A DNA stretch of 64,000 nucleotides from Paragordius varius (lineage: Eukaryota; Nematomorpha), in assembly GCA_964247055.1 (NCBI GenBank), contig OZ176050.1:13950001-14014000 (forward strand), in the 5' to 3' direction. Positions within the stretch are counted from its first letter, which is position 1, and each line of letters begins with the position of its first letter. Below the pieces are notes generated by a model that saw only the letters and a program-made list of their open reading frames with translations, was not told the DNA's origin and made no database searches. Shown piece by piece: positions 36,096 to 48,892 of this stretch. A program made the translations under genes and the position numbers.

Positions 36096-38745
36096 ATGTT
36101 AAAATATTTATCCCGCGACGAAAAAAAGAAAAAGAATATTGATGTGATTGAAAGTGTAACTGATAGCTTAAAACGCTTATATAAACAAAAAATTTTACCA
36201 CTCGAACGTGAATACAAGTTTCATGAATTCCATTCGCCGGCACTTGAGGATGCAGATTTTGATGCAAAACCCATGGTTTTACTCGTTGGCCAATATTCGA
36301 CAGGGAAAACGACATTTATAAAATATATCCTGGAGCAAGATTTTCCAGGAATACGTATTGGACCCGAACCAACTACTGATTCTTTTATTGCTATCATGTG
36401 GGGCGAAACGGACACCATTATTCCCGGGAATGCTTTAGTTGTTGACCCTAAACGACAATTTCGACCGTTAAGTCGGTTTGGAAATGCCTTTCTAAACCGT
36501 TTCCAATGCTCCCTAGTTAACAATAGTGTGTTAAAACATCTAACGATAGTCGATACACCTGGTATTCTTTCCGGCGAAAAACAACGCGTAGATCGTGGTT
36601 ACGATTTCACCGGAATTCTTGAATGGTTCGCTGAAAGGTGTGATCGAATAATTCTACTGTTTGATGCTCACAAACTAGACATCTCGGACGAATTTAAACG
36701 TGGCATTGAATCTATCCGAGCCTATGATGAAAAGGTATAAAGATATTTTTTATAAAAAATGTTAAGGCATTTTGAAACCGTTTTTAATTTGGGATCTGTT
36801 TTAATGCTTCCGTAGGGCTGCGGTTTACATAATTTATTTAGCTAAAAAATAATTCCCACTGTTTCCTATAAACAGTAAAAAAAATGCACCATTTCTTATT
36901 TTTTATATAATGCGATTTTATCTTTAACCTTATTATTTTAAACAATAAAAAGTCCAAATTTATTACATGTTAAATGCAAACATTCTTGGATGTCATTTTT
37001 CCTTGAATTAAAAAATATGATTAAATTTCACGAATATATTTTTACCGCTGATACTATTGTCAATTTGAAACGTTTTTTTAGCTTAAAATATTTTACGATA
37101 AAAAATAATATCCATTTTGATATCCACCTTTTTTCTATCCCTTTAATAGATTCGTATAGTACTAAACAAGGCTGATGGTGTAGATGCTCAACAACTTATG
37201 CGGGTTTACGGTGCTTTGATGTGGAGTTTGGGGAAAGTTTTAAACACACCCGAAGTACCGCGCGTATATATTGGTTCCTTTTGGGAACAACCGCTAATAT
37301 ACGACGTTAATCGCAAATTGTTTGAAGCCGAATCCTATGACCTATTTGCCGACCTACAAAATTTACCCAAAACGGCTGCTGTTAGAAAACTCAATGACCT
37401 TATCAAACGTGCCCGACTTGCTAAAGTTAGTTACATATATATTATATGATGATTTAAATTCCATTTTTCTTCACCATTATAGACATGTTGTAGTAATTAA
37501 AAAATTATTTCTACCCATGAATTTGAAAAAAACAATAATAATTATTGATTTTTAACAAGTACACCTACTTTCATTCCAGTTTATTGTTGAAAAATGCATT
37601 TAACATCACTAAATTTTTTATATAATTTTGTTGAATTTAGTATTTAAATATACCTTCGAATCCTTGTTTAGACATAATTTATATATAAAATATTCAATTT
37701 TTTTATCGAACATTCTTAATATCATTTGTTATTGAATATTTAATCTATTTAGGTACATGCCTACATCATTAGCCATCTCAAGAAAGAAATGCCATCCATG
37801 TTTGGTAAAGAGAAAAAGCAGAAAGAATTGATTGCCAAACTTGATCAAATTTATGCCGAGTTGCAAAAAACATATCAAATTTCACCCGGAGATTTTCCTA
37901 ACCTGGCTCGTATGCAAAAATGTTTGGAATCACAGGATTTCGATAAATTTGAACGCTTAAAACCAAAACTGCTTGAAGGAGTGGATAATATGTTAGCATT
38001 TGACATTGCCAAACTCATGCAAATGGTATCCAATGCCAATGCAAACGCCGAAGCCATGATGGCAGAAAGTGGTAGTTTACGCTCAAATAAGTCCGTAACC
38101 GGTAAGGAAAGACCCTCTTTAAACACTCTGGGAGTTGGTTTAGGCTCCCGAGTAACAGGCGGAATCTTTGGGGGTGATACACCAACCACGAATCCTACAG
38201 TCATGGGTAATGATGTATTAGCAGCCTACAATAAATCAAATAGCTTATCAACGATGGACAATAACATTGATATGGATAGCAGCAATAGTAATGATTATAT
38301 ACGTACAAGTTTTGGTGGAAATAACACATCAATGAACAACGGCCCTTCCGCTCTTTCCGGGTTTGTACCCTCAACCCCTTTTTCCCGTTTCGGTGATAAA
38401 GGGGGTCGAGGCGAAGGCGAAGGTTTTAACCTTGGAGCGGGTGAGCCGGGTTGGATAGTTGATCGTATTCCTGAGCGGTCTGGCTACGATGCTACATTTG
38501 CGGCACTTGGCCCTATCCAAGGTCGGATAACAGGGGTCAAGGCCAAAAATGAGCTCATTCGTTCTAAGCTACCCAATGCCGTTTTGCACAAAGTTTGGAA
38601 TTTGGCGGACGTTGATAAAGATGGGTTTCTCGATGCCGAGGAGTATGCCCTTGCTTGTTATATTATCAAACTAAAACTTGATGGGGCCGATCTGCCTTCC
38701 GCGTTACCATACCATCTCATACCCCCATCCAAACGTGAACTGTGA
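36096..38745 (+). CDS. EHD1: EH-domain-containing protein (EHD1-4 family ATPase)
   Basis: A dynamin-like ATPase that tubulates endosomal membranes and drives endocytic recycling. Exons: 36096-36734, 37150-37425, 37753-38745, giving 635 aa. Domains: N-terminal helical part; G domain with P-loop GQYSTGKT (65-72), DTPG (153-156) and NKAD (219-222); helical stalk with MRVYGALMWSLGK and IKRARLAKVHAYIISHLKKEMP; C-terminal EH domain with one calcium loop DKDGFLDAEEYA starting at 593 and the usual end PPSKREL. Vertebrate EHDs are about 535 aa; the extra 100 residues lie in the linker before the EH domain, a Ser/Asn/Gly-rich low-complexity stretch. Introns are 415 and 327 bp. The acceptor-like site just before the ATG hints at a 5'UTR intron or trans-splicing. 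Animals other than vertebrates usually have one EHD, so the symbol is approximate. Confidence 0.95.
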
Positions 38746-40209
38746 TGTGATACTTTTGGTAGGGCTAAAAGCATACTTTTTTTTCTATTAAAAACATATG
38801 CCTATATTACAAACGTTTTAAAATTGTTTAAGTCAAATTTTTTTAAACCGCAAGGTATATGTCTGCAAAATTACATGATTCTATCGTAAATACTATAAAC
38901 TCAATACTTTATATTGCTTTAACCATTTGTAGGGTAAACAGCCTGGTTGATTTTAGTAATAACGGTATTTCTAACACTTGCCATTAATTTAACATATTAT
39001 TAGTTTATGAATCTAACATTATATATATAATATATATTTATATTTTTTAATATAGATTGTCCACCAATTTTGATCCCAAATCTTTTCAAACTGCGTTCTA
39101 ATATGCCATTATTTCAAACATTAATACATAATATTAATAAAGTTTATTTGTGCTCCATCAGCAAAAAATATGCAATACACATCATTACACCAATATATCT
39201 ATTATTACAAACTTAAATAACATATGTGTTCATATGGGGACCCAATATAAAATTAATTTATTTAAGTAATCGTATAATTAATTTTTCTTCGCTTATAAAC
39301 GAATTTGGTACAATATCATATATAACATATATATTTTTGTCCTAATTGCTCCAAATTAATTGTACAAAGAATTAATTTTTAAATTATGGCGTATGCATGT
39401 CCTTAAACTCCTTTTTCATATTTTATTTTTCTAGACGACTTTAAATATATTCTTTATAATCTGCAACAGGTTATTATATATTTATATATAATATAGATAA
39501 AATTCCAAATATAAAATATCATATTTGATAATAAATTTATCATATAATGCTTTATTATTTTACGATTTTAATAGAGACCTTGATTATTATTAAACATGAA
39601 AGGTTATAACTTAAGGCTATTCTCAACATATATCAATAATTTGTATATTACCTTTTTTTGTCATGTTTAATAATTAAAATACCAAGGAATGCGGAATAGT
39701 CTTTAAGTATTTTATTTTAACCATGAACTTTAACGCTTCGTTAATTAATTAATTTTATGTTCTTTAGTTAAAACGATTTTATGAAGATTTTTGAAAAACA
39801 TGGTAAATCAAGTTGTTTCGTAAATGAAGACAATGCAGATATTTTTGCCTACATTTAAAAATGATTATAATAAAATTTAAAAAGATAGTAAAATCACTTA
39901 TTGAAAATGTAACCATTTTTTAAATCTTATATTAGTATCAATCTTTTTGGCAAAATAAGAAATAAAGTTGTAAGTTCTATTTAATTAAAAATTATACAAT
40001 TGTTTGAATTTAGATTAAATTAAAAAATAAATGTTTAAAGAGGGCACTTTAATAAATTTCTAATTTTCTTTATAGTTGATAAAATTAAATGCTCTTTTCA
40101 ATAATTGTAAAACATAAAATAATATTGAGGCCAAGAATCTTTTGACGCATCATCTATCTACAACTCAATGCAAGTTTAAAATTTTTAAAAACCATGTGCG
40201 ATTAATCGC
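38746..40209. other. Intergenic, EHD to NAXD
   Basis: AT-rich with TA-rich tracts near 39025 and 39470. No gene or classified repeat can be supported. Confidence 0.5.
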
Positions 40210-43200
40210 ATGAAAGTTCTCTCACATGTAAAATTATATAGTGCAAAATCATTATTAGGTGGTTTTGATTTCGACCTTTCCCACACTTTTGCAAACTATT
40301 GCGTAAAAATGTCATCAGCTTCTGAAATATTGGATTTTTTCCGAGTTTTTATTCCTAAACTTTCGAATGACAGTCACAAAGGACAATCGGGTAAAATTTG
40401 CGTGATTGGAGGCAGTCGAGAGTTAAAACAATTTATAAAATTTTATATAGATATACAGGAGCACCTTATTTTGCTTCGATTGCAGCCTTAAAGATCGGTG
40501 CAGATTTATCTCATGTTATATGCCCTAAAGATGCGGCCCCCATTATTAAATCTTATTCACCTGAATTGATGGTACATCCTCTTTTGTAAGATATTTATTT
40601 TTTAAAATGCGTTTTTGATCATTTTAATATTCAGTTTTTTTATATTTTTTTTATTGTTATTATCAAATATACATTTAAGGCTAAATTTATTTCCAAATTA
40701 AAAATATTTAACGTTTCGGCCTAACCAATAATACATAGCGTACACGATCACAAAAAAATTCTATTTAAATGCATAGAAAATATTTTACTAGATGCTACGA
40801 TTCACAAACGCTTCAAATATAACTATTTAGAAAAAATATCAATTAATGTTTATTTTATTTAATCCTTTATTTGCAAAGACCCTCCAAAAAATTATGGCGG
40901 CAAAGTTTAAATATTTTTTAAATTGTTTTTCTTTTAATATTATATTAATTATCACATAAAAGCTTCTATATTTTTCTATTATGGATTTTTTTTACTCAAA
41001 GGTATGAAGTCTTTAAAAATAAATGTAATTTTTTCTAAATATTTTTATAACAAACTTTTAGAGGCGAAAAAAACGAAACGGATCACATTATGGCGTTACT
41101 GGAAAAAATGCATGTTTTAATTATTGGACCAGGTCTGGGTAGGGATGAAACTATTTACCCCTTTATTTTGGTATAAAAATTCCATTTATATTTTAGAAAA
41201 TTATTGAAGTGGCGAAAGATTTGAATAAACCAATGGTGATTGATGCGGTAAGTATTACAGTTAACATTTAAAATATACGGACAAACTGTATAAAAGATAA
41301 AAATTTTTGTAAAATGGCAACCATATTTTTAACCTTTGTATTTTGTATGTAAACTAAATAATTAAAATTGTAAAATACTGAGAGTGTTACCAATTTAATT
41401 ATCTATTACATACTTTGCAGTTCGTAACAATGTGTAATTAAATAAAAATAGTTTTAAAAAAAATATAACGGTTTTTGAAAAAATTTTTTGTCTGTATACT
41501 TTCATTTTTACTGTAAAATTTTACTGTAAAATATTTTTTATTTAATTTTCTGCATTTTTTAATTTTATTTTTTTAATATATTTTTTTTATTTATATATAT
41601 TTATTAATGAAGGATGGTTTACATATAGTGACCAAACATTACGATATAGTTCAGGGTTATCGCAAAATTATTTTAACACCCAACCCCAATGAATTTAAAC
41701 AAATGTACTCTACTGTGGTAAATACCCATTTATTTGTATTTGCAATTTTAAAACAATGTTCACTTATTTTTCTTTCATATTGTTTTCAATTTTATTTGAA
41801 ATATAAAAGTATCTTTTTTCGGATTTTTTAAGAAAAATTAGGACAAAATAATGAAATTTTGTTGATTATATTATTTTCATTATCAATGTGTAAATCTAAA
41901 ATTTAATGAAAGTGGTACGTACTATTTTATTAAAAAAATAATTTTTTACCACAAAACAATTTTTTATACCATGAACTAAACTGATATCAAAATTATTACG
42001 AAAATACTGTTGATTAACAAAAATCGAAATATTATAATTTATATTATTTTTGCTGAATTATTCCATATATAATAATTTTTTTTTATATATTAGGCATTTT
42101 TATTATAATCTTCCGATTAATTAACAGGTTAAAAAGATTGATTCTTTTGATGCTCAAGAAAGTCAAGTTACGGAATTGGCTAAAAAATTAAGTGGTCCAA
42201 CCATTTGTCGCAAAGGACATTACGATATTATAAGTGATGGCACAATCAGTATTAATCAATTAAATTACATTATTGGAAAAAAAGATTAAACAAGAGTGTG
42301 TTTGTGAAAAATTGGTTATTTTATAAATTTTATAATTAATTAATATATATATAATATATAAAAACAATTCATTATTAATGAAATTCTTTGGATTTAATAT
42401 GGATGTATATGGAAAACAAAAACTATAAAATATTTTTTTAAATTGCTTTTAAATTTTATACAAAACCCATGTAAACGTTTTTGTATTATATTATTGTTTA
42501 TATTAATTTTCAATCTGTTCTCCACTTCGCAACTCTAGATGAGTTTTATTTAAATATCCAATTTTAATTGGTGTCAATAACGATTTGTCTTGATTATTTT
42601 AATTATATGTATAATTCTATTGTTTTTTTATTGACAAATTTTTTTTTAATATGTAAATATAGAATATGACTCCAAAATTTTATAAAACATTTTAATTGAT
42701 CATAAATATATTAATATCAAATTCAACAATTTCAACAATTTTTTTTATTTCTAGCCGTAAAATGCGAAGCTGAAGGAAGTCCCAGACGCTGTGGAGGTCA
42801 AGGAGATTTGCTATCTGGTATGACAGGTGTCTTGCTTTATTGGACCTTAAATTTTGTGGAAAAAAACTTGCGTGAAAATATTAATGTTAAATCGTGTGAA
42901 ATTTCTGGCCATTTACGCGATACCAATGAACCAAAGTAGGTATAATTTTGTAGCGTTCAAGTAAAAAGAAACCGTCTTTTAAAAGCTTCAATTGCTTAAA
43001 GATAAAATGTTAATTATTTTATAGTAAAAAATTAGAGTTTTTCAATAATAAACTCATTTTTTTAAATAATCAAGATAAAATGTTAGTAATCGTTTTTTTA
43101 TAATTTTTAGGTGGTATTTTACTTTGCAGATAATATAATTTGCGTCTATGATTAAGTTAAGTTTTTTTATTAACTGCAAATAGTATATTTAGAGTTAGAT

Positions 43201-44004
43201 TTTTTGACTGGTGAAAATTATTCAAAATTATGATAAATATGAAACAACTTTTTATATTGCAATTATAATTCAGCTAAAATTATATGAATTTATTGTAAAT
43301 TTTCGATTACTACTATTAATCTTTGTCAAACGTAAAAAAATATAAATTAAAATATTTATTTACAATAAATTCATATAATTTAAGTTGAATTATAATTGCA
43401 ATATAATAATACAATCACACTTCAGCGTAAACAATATCCAATAATGAAACAACTAATTATATCATTAAATTGATTACACTTTTCAATTATATATGCATAT
43501 AATATACAATATTTTAACAAAATAAAGACATTTTTTTAAAAGAAATTAAAAAAGACTCATTTGTTAAATTTATTTAAACTGCTTTTTTGTATCGCCATTA
43601 TTTCTAAAACGTTGTTCATTAATGCATTTATAAAATGTCAAACTCATTCTCAACTATAGATCTTAAAAAGACATTTTTTCAATCTTTTTTGCCTGTTTTT
43701 TTGCCTTAGTGAAATGGTTTTAGAAACTGCTTTTTTTGTATCGCCATTATTTCTAAAACGTTGTTCATTAATGCATTTATAAAATGTCAAACTCATTCCC
43801 AACTATAGATCTTAAAAAAACATTTTTTCAATCTTTTTTGCCTGTTTTTTTTGCCTTAGTGAAATGGTTTTAGCCTCTTATGTTGGTTGTACCCTTGTGA
43901 GAGAATGTAATAAATTAGCCTTTGCAAAATATGGCAGATCAACCCTAACCTCAGATATGATTGCCGAAATACATAGCGCTTTCACAACTTATTTTGGTTC
44001 GTAA
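40210..44004 (+). CDS. NAXD: ATP-dependent NAD(P)HX dehydratase, eight exons
   Basis: Repairs hydrated NADH/NADPH using ATP; a ribokinase-fold metabolite-repair enzyme. Exons: 40210-40421, 40451-40585, 41062-41170, 41197-41247, 41613-41717, 42128-42248, 42755-42935, 43860-44004, giving 352 aa with all phases consistent. Landmarks: [32 protein letters not shown]-like [47 protein letters not shown] (catalytic Asp) and the ending [13 protein letters not shown]. Two introns are 29 and 26 nt; the others are 365-924. The start at 40210 gives a 35-residue leader rich in basic and hydrophobic residues before [11 protein letters not shown], which could be an organelle signal; the internal Met at 40309 is an alternative. 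The last intron contains a tandem copy of the final acceptor. Confidence 0.93.
41258..41513. repeat. Family E MITE in NAXD intron 4
   Basis: It runs from CAGTTAACATTTAAAATATA to TATACTTTCATTTTTACTG. It starts only 10 bp after the donor and accounts for about 70% of the intron. Confidence 0.75.
43250..43400. repeat. Family H foldback in NAXD intron 7
   Basis: GCAATTATAATTCAGC then AAAATTATATGAATTTATTG faces CAATAAATTCATATAATTT and GAATTATAATTGC. The left arm is the same sequence that starts each tandem unit in CSN5 intron 3 (50.6-51.1 kb). Confidence 0.65.
43576..43873 (+). repeat. Tandem duplication across the NAXD exon 8 acceptor
   Basis: Two copies of about 148-150 bp (43576-43723, 43724-43873). 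Each ends with GCCTTAGTGAAATGGTTTTAG, which is the splice acceptor plus the first 14 bases of exon 8. Only the second copy continues into the real exon. The copies differ at a handful of positions, so the event is fairly recent. Confidence 0.9.
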
Positions 44005-44089
44005 CACAATATTTATGAACCAAAAATTATTTTATATTTTATATAATCACATGCTATATATATTCAAAGTGTGATTGATACAATAGAAT

Positions 44090-44369
44090 AAATATTGAAA
44101 TTATGCAGAGTAAAAAAACTAAAAAAGAGAAATATTTTTTGTGTAAAAAATAACCATACTAATTCAAACTTTTATTTTTTCGATATTAATTGTTTATTTG
44201 TAATTTTAAAAGATAAAATTGGCCTGTTTTACCAATATACATCTCTATTTCAAACTTTGCAATATAAAACATTTAGTTTTAACAAACTCATGATGTAAAA
44301 AGTATGATTGTTTTTTAGTAAAAACATATTTGTATTTATAATCGTTTTTATGTCCGTGTATTTACTGTA
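44090..44369. repeat. Family E MITE between NAXD and MCFD2
   Basis: The left arm is decayed (TTGAAATTATGCAGAG). The right end is TATAATCGTTTTTATGTCCG then TGTATTTACTG followed by TA. Confidence 0.55.
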
Positions 44370-44429
44370 ATATAACTAATACTCAAATATTTATATTGTA
44401 AAAACCATACACCTATCTAAACCATAAAC

Positions 44430-44706
44430 TATTGTTTTCAGTAATTGCAGAATAAAGAACAAGTCTAACACAATTGATTTATACAACACTTGTTTAGAAA
44501 AAAAAATCAAAGTTTCAGGCTTCAGTTAAAACTAAATATAATATAATATATATATATATATATATATATACATTTTTGAGTTTATTACCATAAACTATAT
44601 AGTTGCCGAATAAAGGCCAAGGCCAACACGCTTAATTATGGAATACTTGGTTATGTAGCAAAAAAAAATCAAAGTTTCAGGCTTCAGTTAAAATTCAAAT
44701 TAAATA
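44430..44706. repeat. Imperfect tandem duplication beside the MCFD2 3' end
   Basis: Two units of about 100 bp share AAAAAATCAAAGTTTCAGGC then TTCAGTTAAAA (ending about 44535 and 44697) and an upstream GAATAAAG block. They are separated by a (TA)n run. No known family. Confidence 0.6.
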
Positions 44707-44715
44707 TAAATACAT

Positions 44716-47700
44716 TTATTGAGTAAGTTTATTGTAATCTTGATGGTGATTTGCCGATTTGACATATTCGTGATACTTAAGTGAACCATCGTGATTACTA
44801 TCAAACATTAGTTTGGCATCCACTTCACGAATTAAAAATTCTTCAAAGGGATTAATCACATACCCTGTATCTTGAACTGTCAAACGGACAAAAATTAAAT
44901 TAGAAACTTGAAATTATACGGACAAAAGGTAAAAAAAATAATGAAACAAGTATGTTTTTTTTAAAAGACAACACTTTTTTAACATGTTATTTCTTTATAA
45001 CTGATATATACCATTTACAGTTCAAATTCACCCTTAACCAATTCAAATTCACCCTCGAACAATTCAAATTCACCCTTGAACAATTCAAATTCACCCTCGA
45101 ACAATTCAAATTCACCCTTGAACAATTCAAATTCACCCTTGAACAATTCAAATTCACCCTCGAACAATTCAAATTCACCCCTAAACAATTCAAATTCACC
45201 CTTGAACAAAATGCTTATTTTTTGATTCATATTATCAAATTAAAAGGGAAAAAACTTTGGGAATTATTTTGCCATTTCTTAAAATTTTTTTAAATGGGTT
45301 AATAATAAAATTCAAAGCGGAAATACCTATATTTAATAGAAAATTTCATAATTTTTCCGTTTTTTGATGTTCCAAGATTATAATACAAACATTAAAACAA
45401 TTATTAGCCATAAATCATTTATTAATATGTTTATAATAAAGTAAATAATAGCGTTAAAATTATAATTATTGGTGCACATAAACACGTCCCTCCGCAGCAT
45501 TTGCAAGATTGTGGTTTACATAATCACAAAATCCTTTAACATCCGTTGCTGTTATTTGTAGGCATCCATAGTTAACTAAATCTTTCAATGATGCATTACT
45601 TTCATTACTAATTGCGGAGCATACATTAGATTTTATTTTGGAGAATGCGTTTTCTATTGGATTGAGCATGTAGCTATATGGAGCCAAAAATGAAATTTTG
45701 TAGTGGTATCCATCAGCTATATTGTTTAAAACTTCCCTTTTGTGAATCTTTGCATTATCCAAAATAAAATGAATTCCTTCTAAATTCAAAGAGGTGAGAA
45801 ATTCACATAAATCTTTGAAAAAATTAGAAAATATGTCTCCATTTACATTTCTCTCACATTCTATTCTGTGAATTACAATTCCCTGTGACCCCATAGCTGC
45901 AATAAGGGTTATGTTTCTTCCTTTTATGTTAGGAAGTTTAACAATGGCCCTTGTACCGCGTTTAGATCTTCCAAAATTTCGCCTAAGGTGGTTGTGGAAA
46001 CCACATTCATCAATGAAAACCACCTTTGTTGTATCAAAATTAAACGTTTCGAGAAACCAAATGGCATACTCTTTTCTTTTTCTAATTGTATCCGAATCAT
46101 TTATTTTGTTAATCTCTGTATGAGTTTTTTTCAGTGTTATCGCTAGTTTTTGGATTATATTTTGAATGGTACTGCAAGATATGCGAAAATCGCATTCATG
46201 TTCTAAAAATAATTTTAGCGATTTTAGAGTGATTAAGGGGTTTTCGCTAATTTTTTCTTCGACTATGTTGACAATGCGATCCGTAATCTTTTCATATCTC
46301 TTTCCACCTTGCGATTTACACTTAATATTTTTTTTGTACTTCATAACAAATGATTTGGCGGTATTATAATTAATATCCAACGATTCAGCCACCATTTTTA
46401 TCGAATCCCCATCCATAATTGTTGATTTTATTAGGCGCTTCTTATCATGTTCACTAAGTTTCGTATAATTCTTTTTACCATCTATCTTAGATTAAAAATA
46501 TACCAATTAATATAATTTCACTGTCTTGATTTGTAGTGTTAGCCATTTATTTTACAAAAAATTATTGTCTGCTTGTTGGGTAGTTAAAAATATTAAATTA
46601 ATTAAATATATGTTATAAAGGAAAAATTACACGTCGCATAAAATATACCGTCTGCTTTGACTATAAGAATATTTTTAACTACCCAACAAGCAGACAATAA
46701 TTTTTTGTAAAATAAATGGCTAACACTACAAATCAAGACAGTGAAATTATATTAATTGGTATATTTTTAATCTAAGATAGATGTCAAAAAGAATTATACG
46801 AAACTTAGTGAACATGATAAGAAGCGCCTAATAAAATCAACAATTATGGATGGGGATTCGATAAAAATGGTGGCTGAATCGTTGGATATTAATTATAATA
46901 CCGCCAAATCATTTGTTATGAAGTACAAAAAAATATTAGGTGTAAATCGCAAGGTGGAAAGAGATATGAAAAGATTACGGATCGCATTGTCAACATAGTC
47001 GAAGAAAAAATTAGCGAAAACCCCTTAATCACTCTAAAATCGCTAAAATTATTTTTAGAACATGAATGCGATTTTCGCATATCTTGCAGTACCATTCAAA
47101 ATATAATCCAAAAACTAGCGATAACACTGAAAAAAACTCATACAGAGATTAACAAAATAAATGATTCGGATACAATTAGAAAAAGAAAAGAGTATGCCAT
47201 TTGGTTTCTCGAAACGTTTAATTTTGATACAACAAAGGTGGTTTTCATTGATGAATGTGGTTTCCACAACCACCTTAGGCGAAATTTTGGAAGATCTAAA
47301 CGCGGTACAAGGGCCATTGTTAAACTTCCTAACATAAAAGGAAGAAACATAACCCTTATTGCAGCTATGGGGTCACAGGGAATTGTAATTCACAGAATAG
47401 AATGTGAGAGAAATGTAAATGGAGACATATTTTCTAATTTTTTCAAAGATTTATGTGAATTTCTCACCTCTTTGAATTTAGAAGGAATTCATTTTATTTT
47501 GGATAATGCAAAGATTCACAAAAGGGAAGTTTTAAACAATATAGCTGATGGATACCACTACAAAATTTCATTTTTGGCTCCATATAGCTACATGCTCAAT
47601 CCAATAGAAAACGCATTCTCCAAAATAAAATCTAATGTATGCTCCGCAATTAGTAATGAAAGTAATGCATCATTGAAAGATTTAGTTAACTATGGATGCC

Positions 47701-48857
47701 TACAAATAACAGCAACGGATGTTAAAGGATTTTGTGATTATGTAAACCACAATCTTGCAAATGCTGCGGAGGGACGTGTTTATGTGCACCAATAATTATA
47801 ATTTTAACGCTATTATTTACTTTATTATAAACATATTAATAAATGATTTATGGCTAATAATTGTTTTAATGTTTGTATTATAATCTTGGAACATCAAAAA
47901 ACGGAAAAATTATGAAATTTTCTATTAAATATAGGTATTTCCGCTTTGAATTTTATTATTAAACCATTTAAAAAAATTTTAAGAAATGGCAAAATAATTC
48001 CCAAAGTTTTTTCCCTTTTAATTTGATAATATGAATCAAAAAATAAGCATTTTGTTCAAGGGTGAATTTGAATTGTTTAGGGGTGAATTTGAATTGTTCG
48101 AGGGTGAATTTGAATTGTTCAAGGGTGAATTTGAATTGTTCAAGGGTGAATTTGAATTGTTCGAGGGTGAATTTGAATTGTTCAAGGGTGAATTTGAATT
48201 GTTCGAGGGTGAATTTGAATTGGTTAAGGGTGAATTTGAACTGTAAATGGTATATATATCATTTACAGTTCAAATTCACCCTTAAACAATTCAAATTCAC
48301 CCTTGAACAATTCAAATTCACCCTGAAACAATTCAAATTCACCCTTGAACAATTCAAATTCACGGAACAATTCAAATTCACCCTCAAATAAATAACATGT
48401 TTTTTAAGATTAAAAATTACCTATATTTTAACATATTTTTAAAAAATAAAATTTTGTTTTAAATTAAAATAATACTGAAAAAAATAATTAATTATGCCAT
48501 AAAGATATATTTTATATTAATAATGAGTTGTATTAGTTCGAAAACACATAATTTATTTTTAGGGTGAATTTGAATTGTTCGAGGGTGAATTTGAATTGCT
48601 CAAGGATAAATTTGAACTGTAAATAATATATATATATATATATCAATTATAAAATATATTATTGATTGTGTCACCGATATATACATCTCTATTTCACATA
48701 TTTTGTAAGTTCAAAATATGATTTACATTTAGATAAAAATCGTGATTGAAAAAGCATGGTTGTTTTTTGAAAAAAAAACATATTTGTCCTTGTATTTTTA
48801 CGTTTTGACCGTATAATTTTAATTTTTATTGTAAATTGATATTAATAAGCTAAATAA

Positions 48858-48892
<35 letters not shown>

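Larger units (their letters stand above)
45008..48253. mobile_element. Family A palindromic transposon with two divergent DD34E transposases
   Basis: Arms 45008-46594 and 46668-48253 (1587 and 1586 bp) are near-identical inverted copies around a 73-bp loop. Each arm runs, from the outside in: ATACCATTTACAGTTC terminus, about nine tandem 21-bp units (core CAAATTCACCCTTGAAC with a CTTG/CTCG variant), a 250-bp spacer, and a transposase gene pointing outward. The few arm differences I saw are single-base. It inserted into a family E MITE inside MCFD2 intron 2. The small A MITEs share its termini and are its likely nonautonomous partners. Confidence 0.85.
44909..48831. repeat. Family E MITE split by family A insertions
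   Basis: The left arm (44909-45007) starts TTGAAATTATACGGACAAAA. The right arm (about 48640-48831) ends CCGTATAATTTTAATTTTTA. Together they are about 290 bp, the family E size. Everything between is family A material, giving a clear insertion order: intron, E, then A. Confidence 0.8.

Noticed and set aside
37195-37555. Separate small genes within EHD exon 2
   Set aside because: The frame at 37198-37449 is simply EHD exon 2 reading past its donor, and the other is an out-of-frame shadow.
45015-45212. CRISPR-like array
   Set aside because: Units are contiguous with no unique spacers, the locus is eukaryotic, and the array is a transposon TIR.
44952-45293. Open frames on both strands over the 21-bp repeats here and at 48031-48391
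   Set aside because: The repeat unit is 21 bp, a multiple of three with no stop in several frames, so arrays are automatically open. The predicted peptides are monotonous repeats with no start context or homology.
45911-46369. Plus-strand open frames over the left transposase
   Set aside because: Antisense shadows of the minus-strand transposase; the same shadow appears mirrored at 47138-47350.
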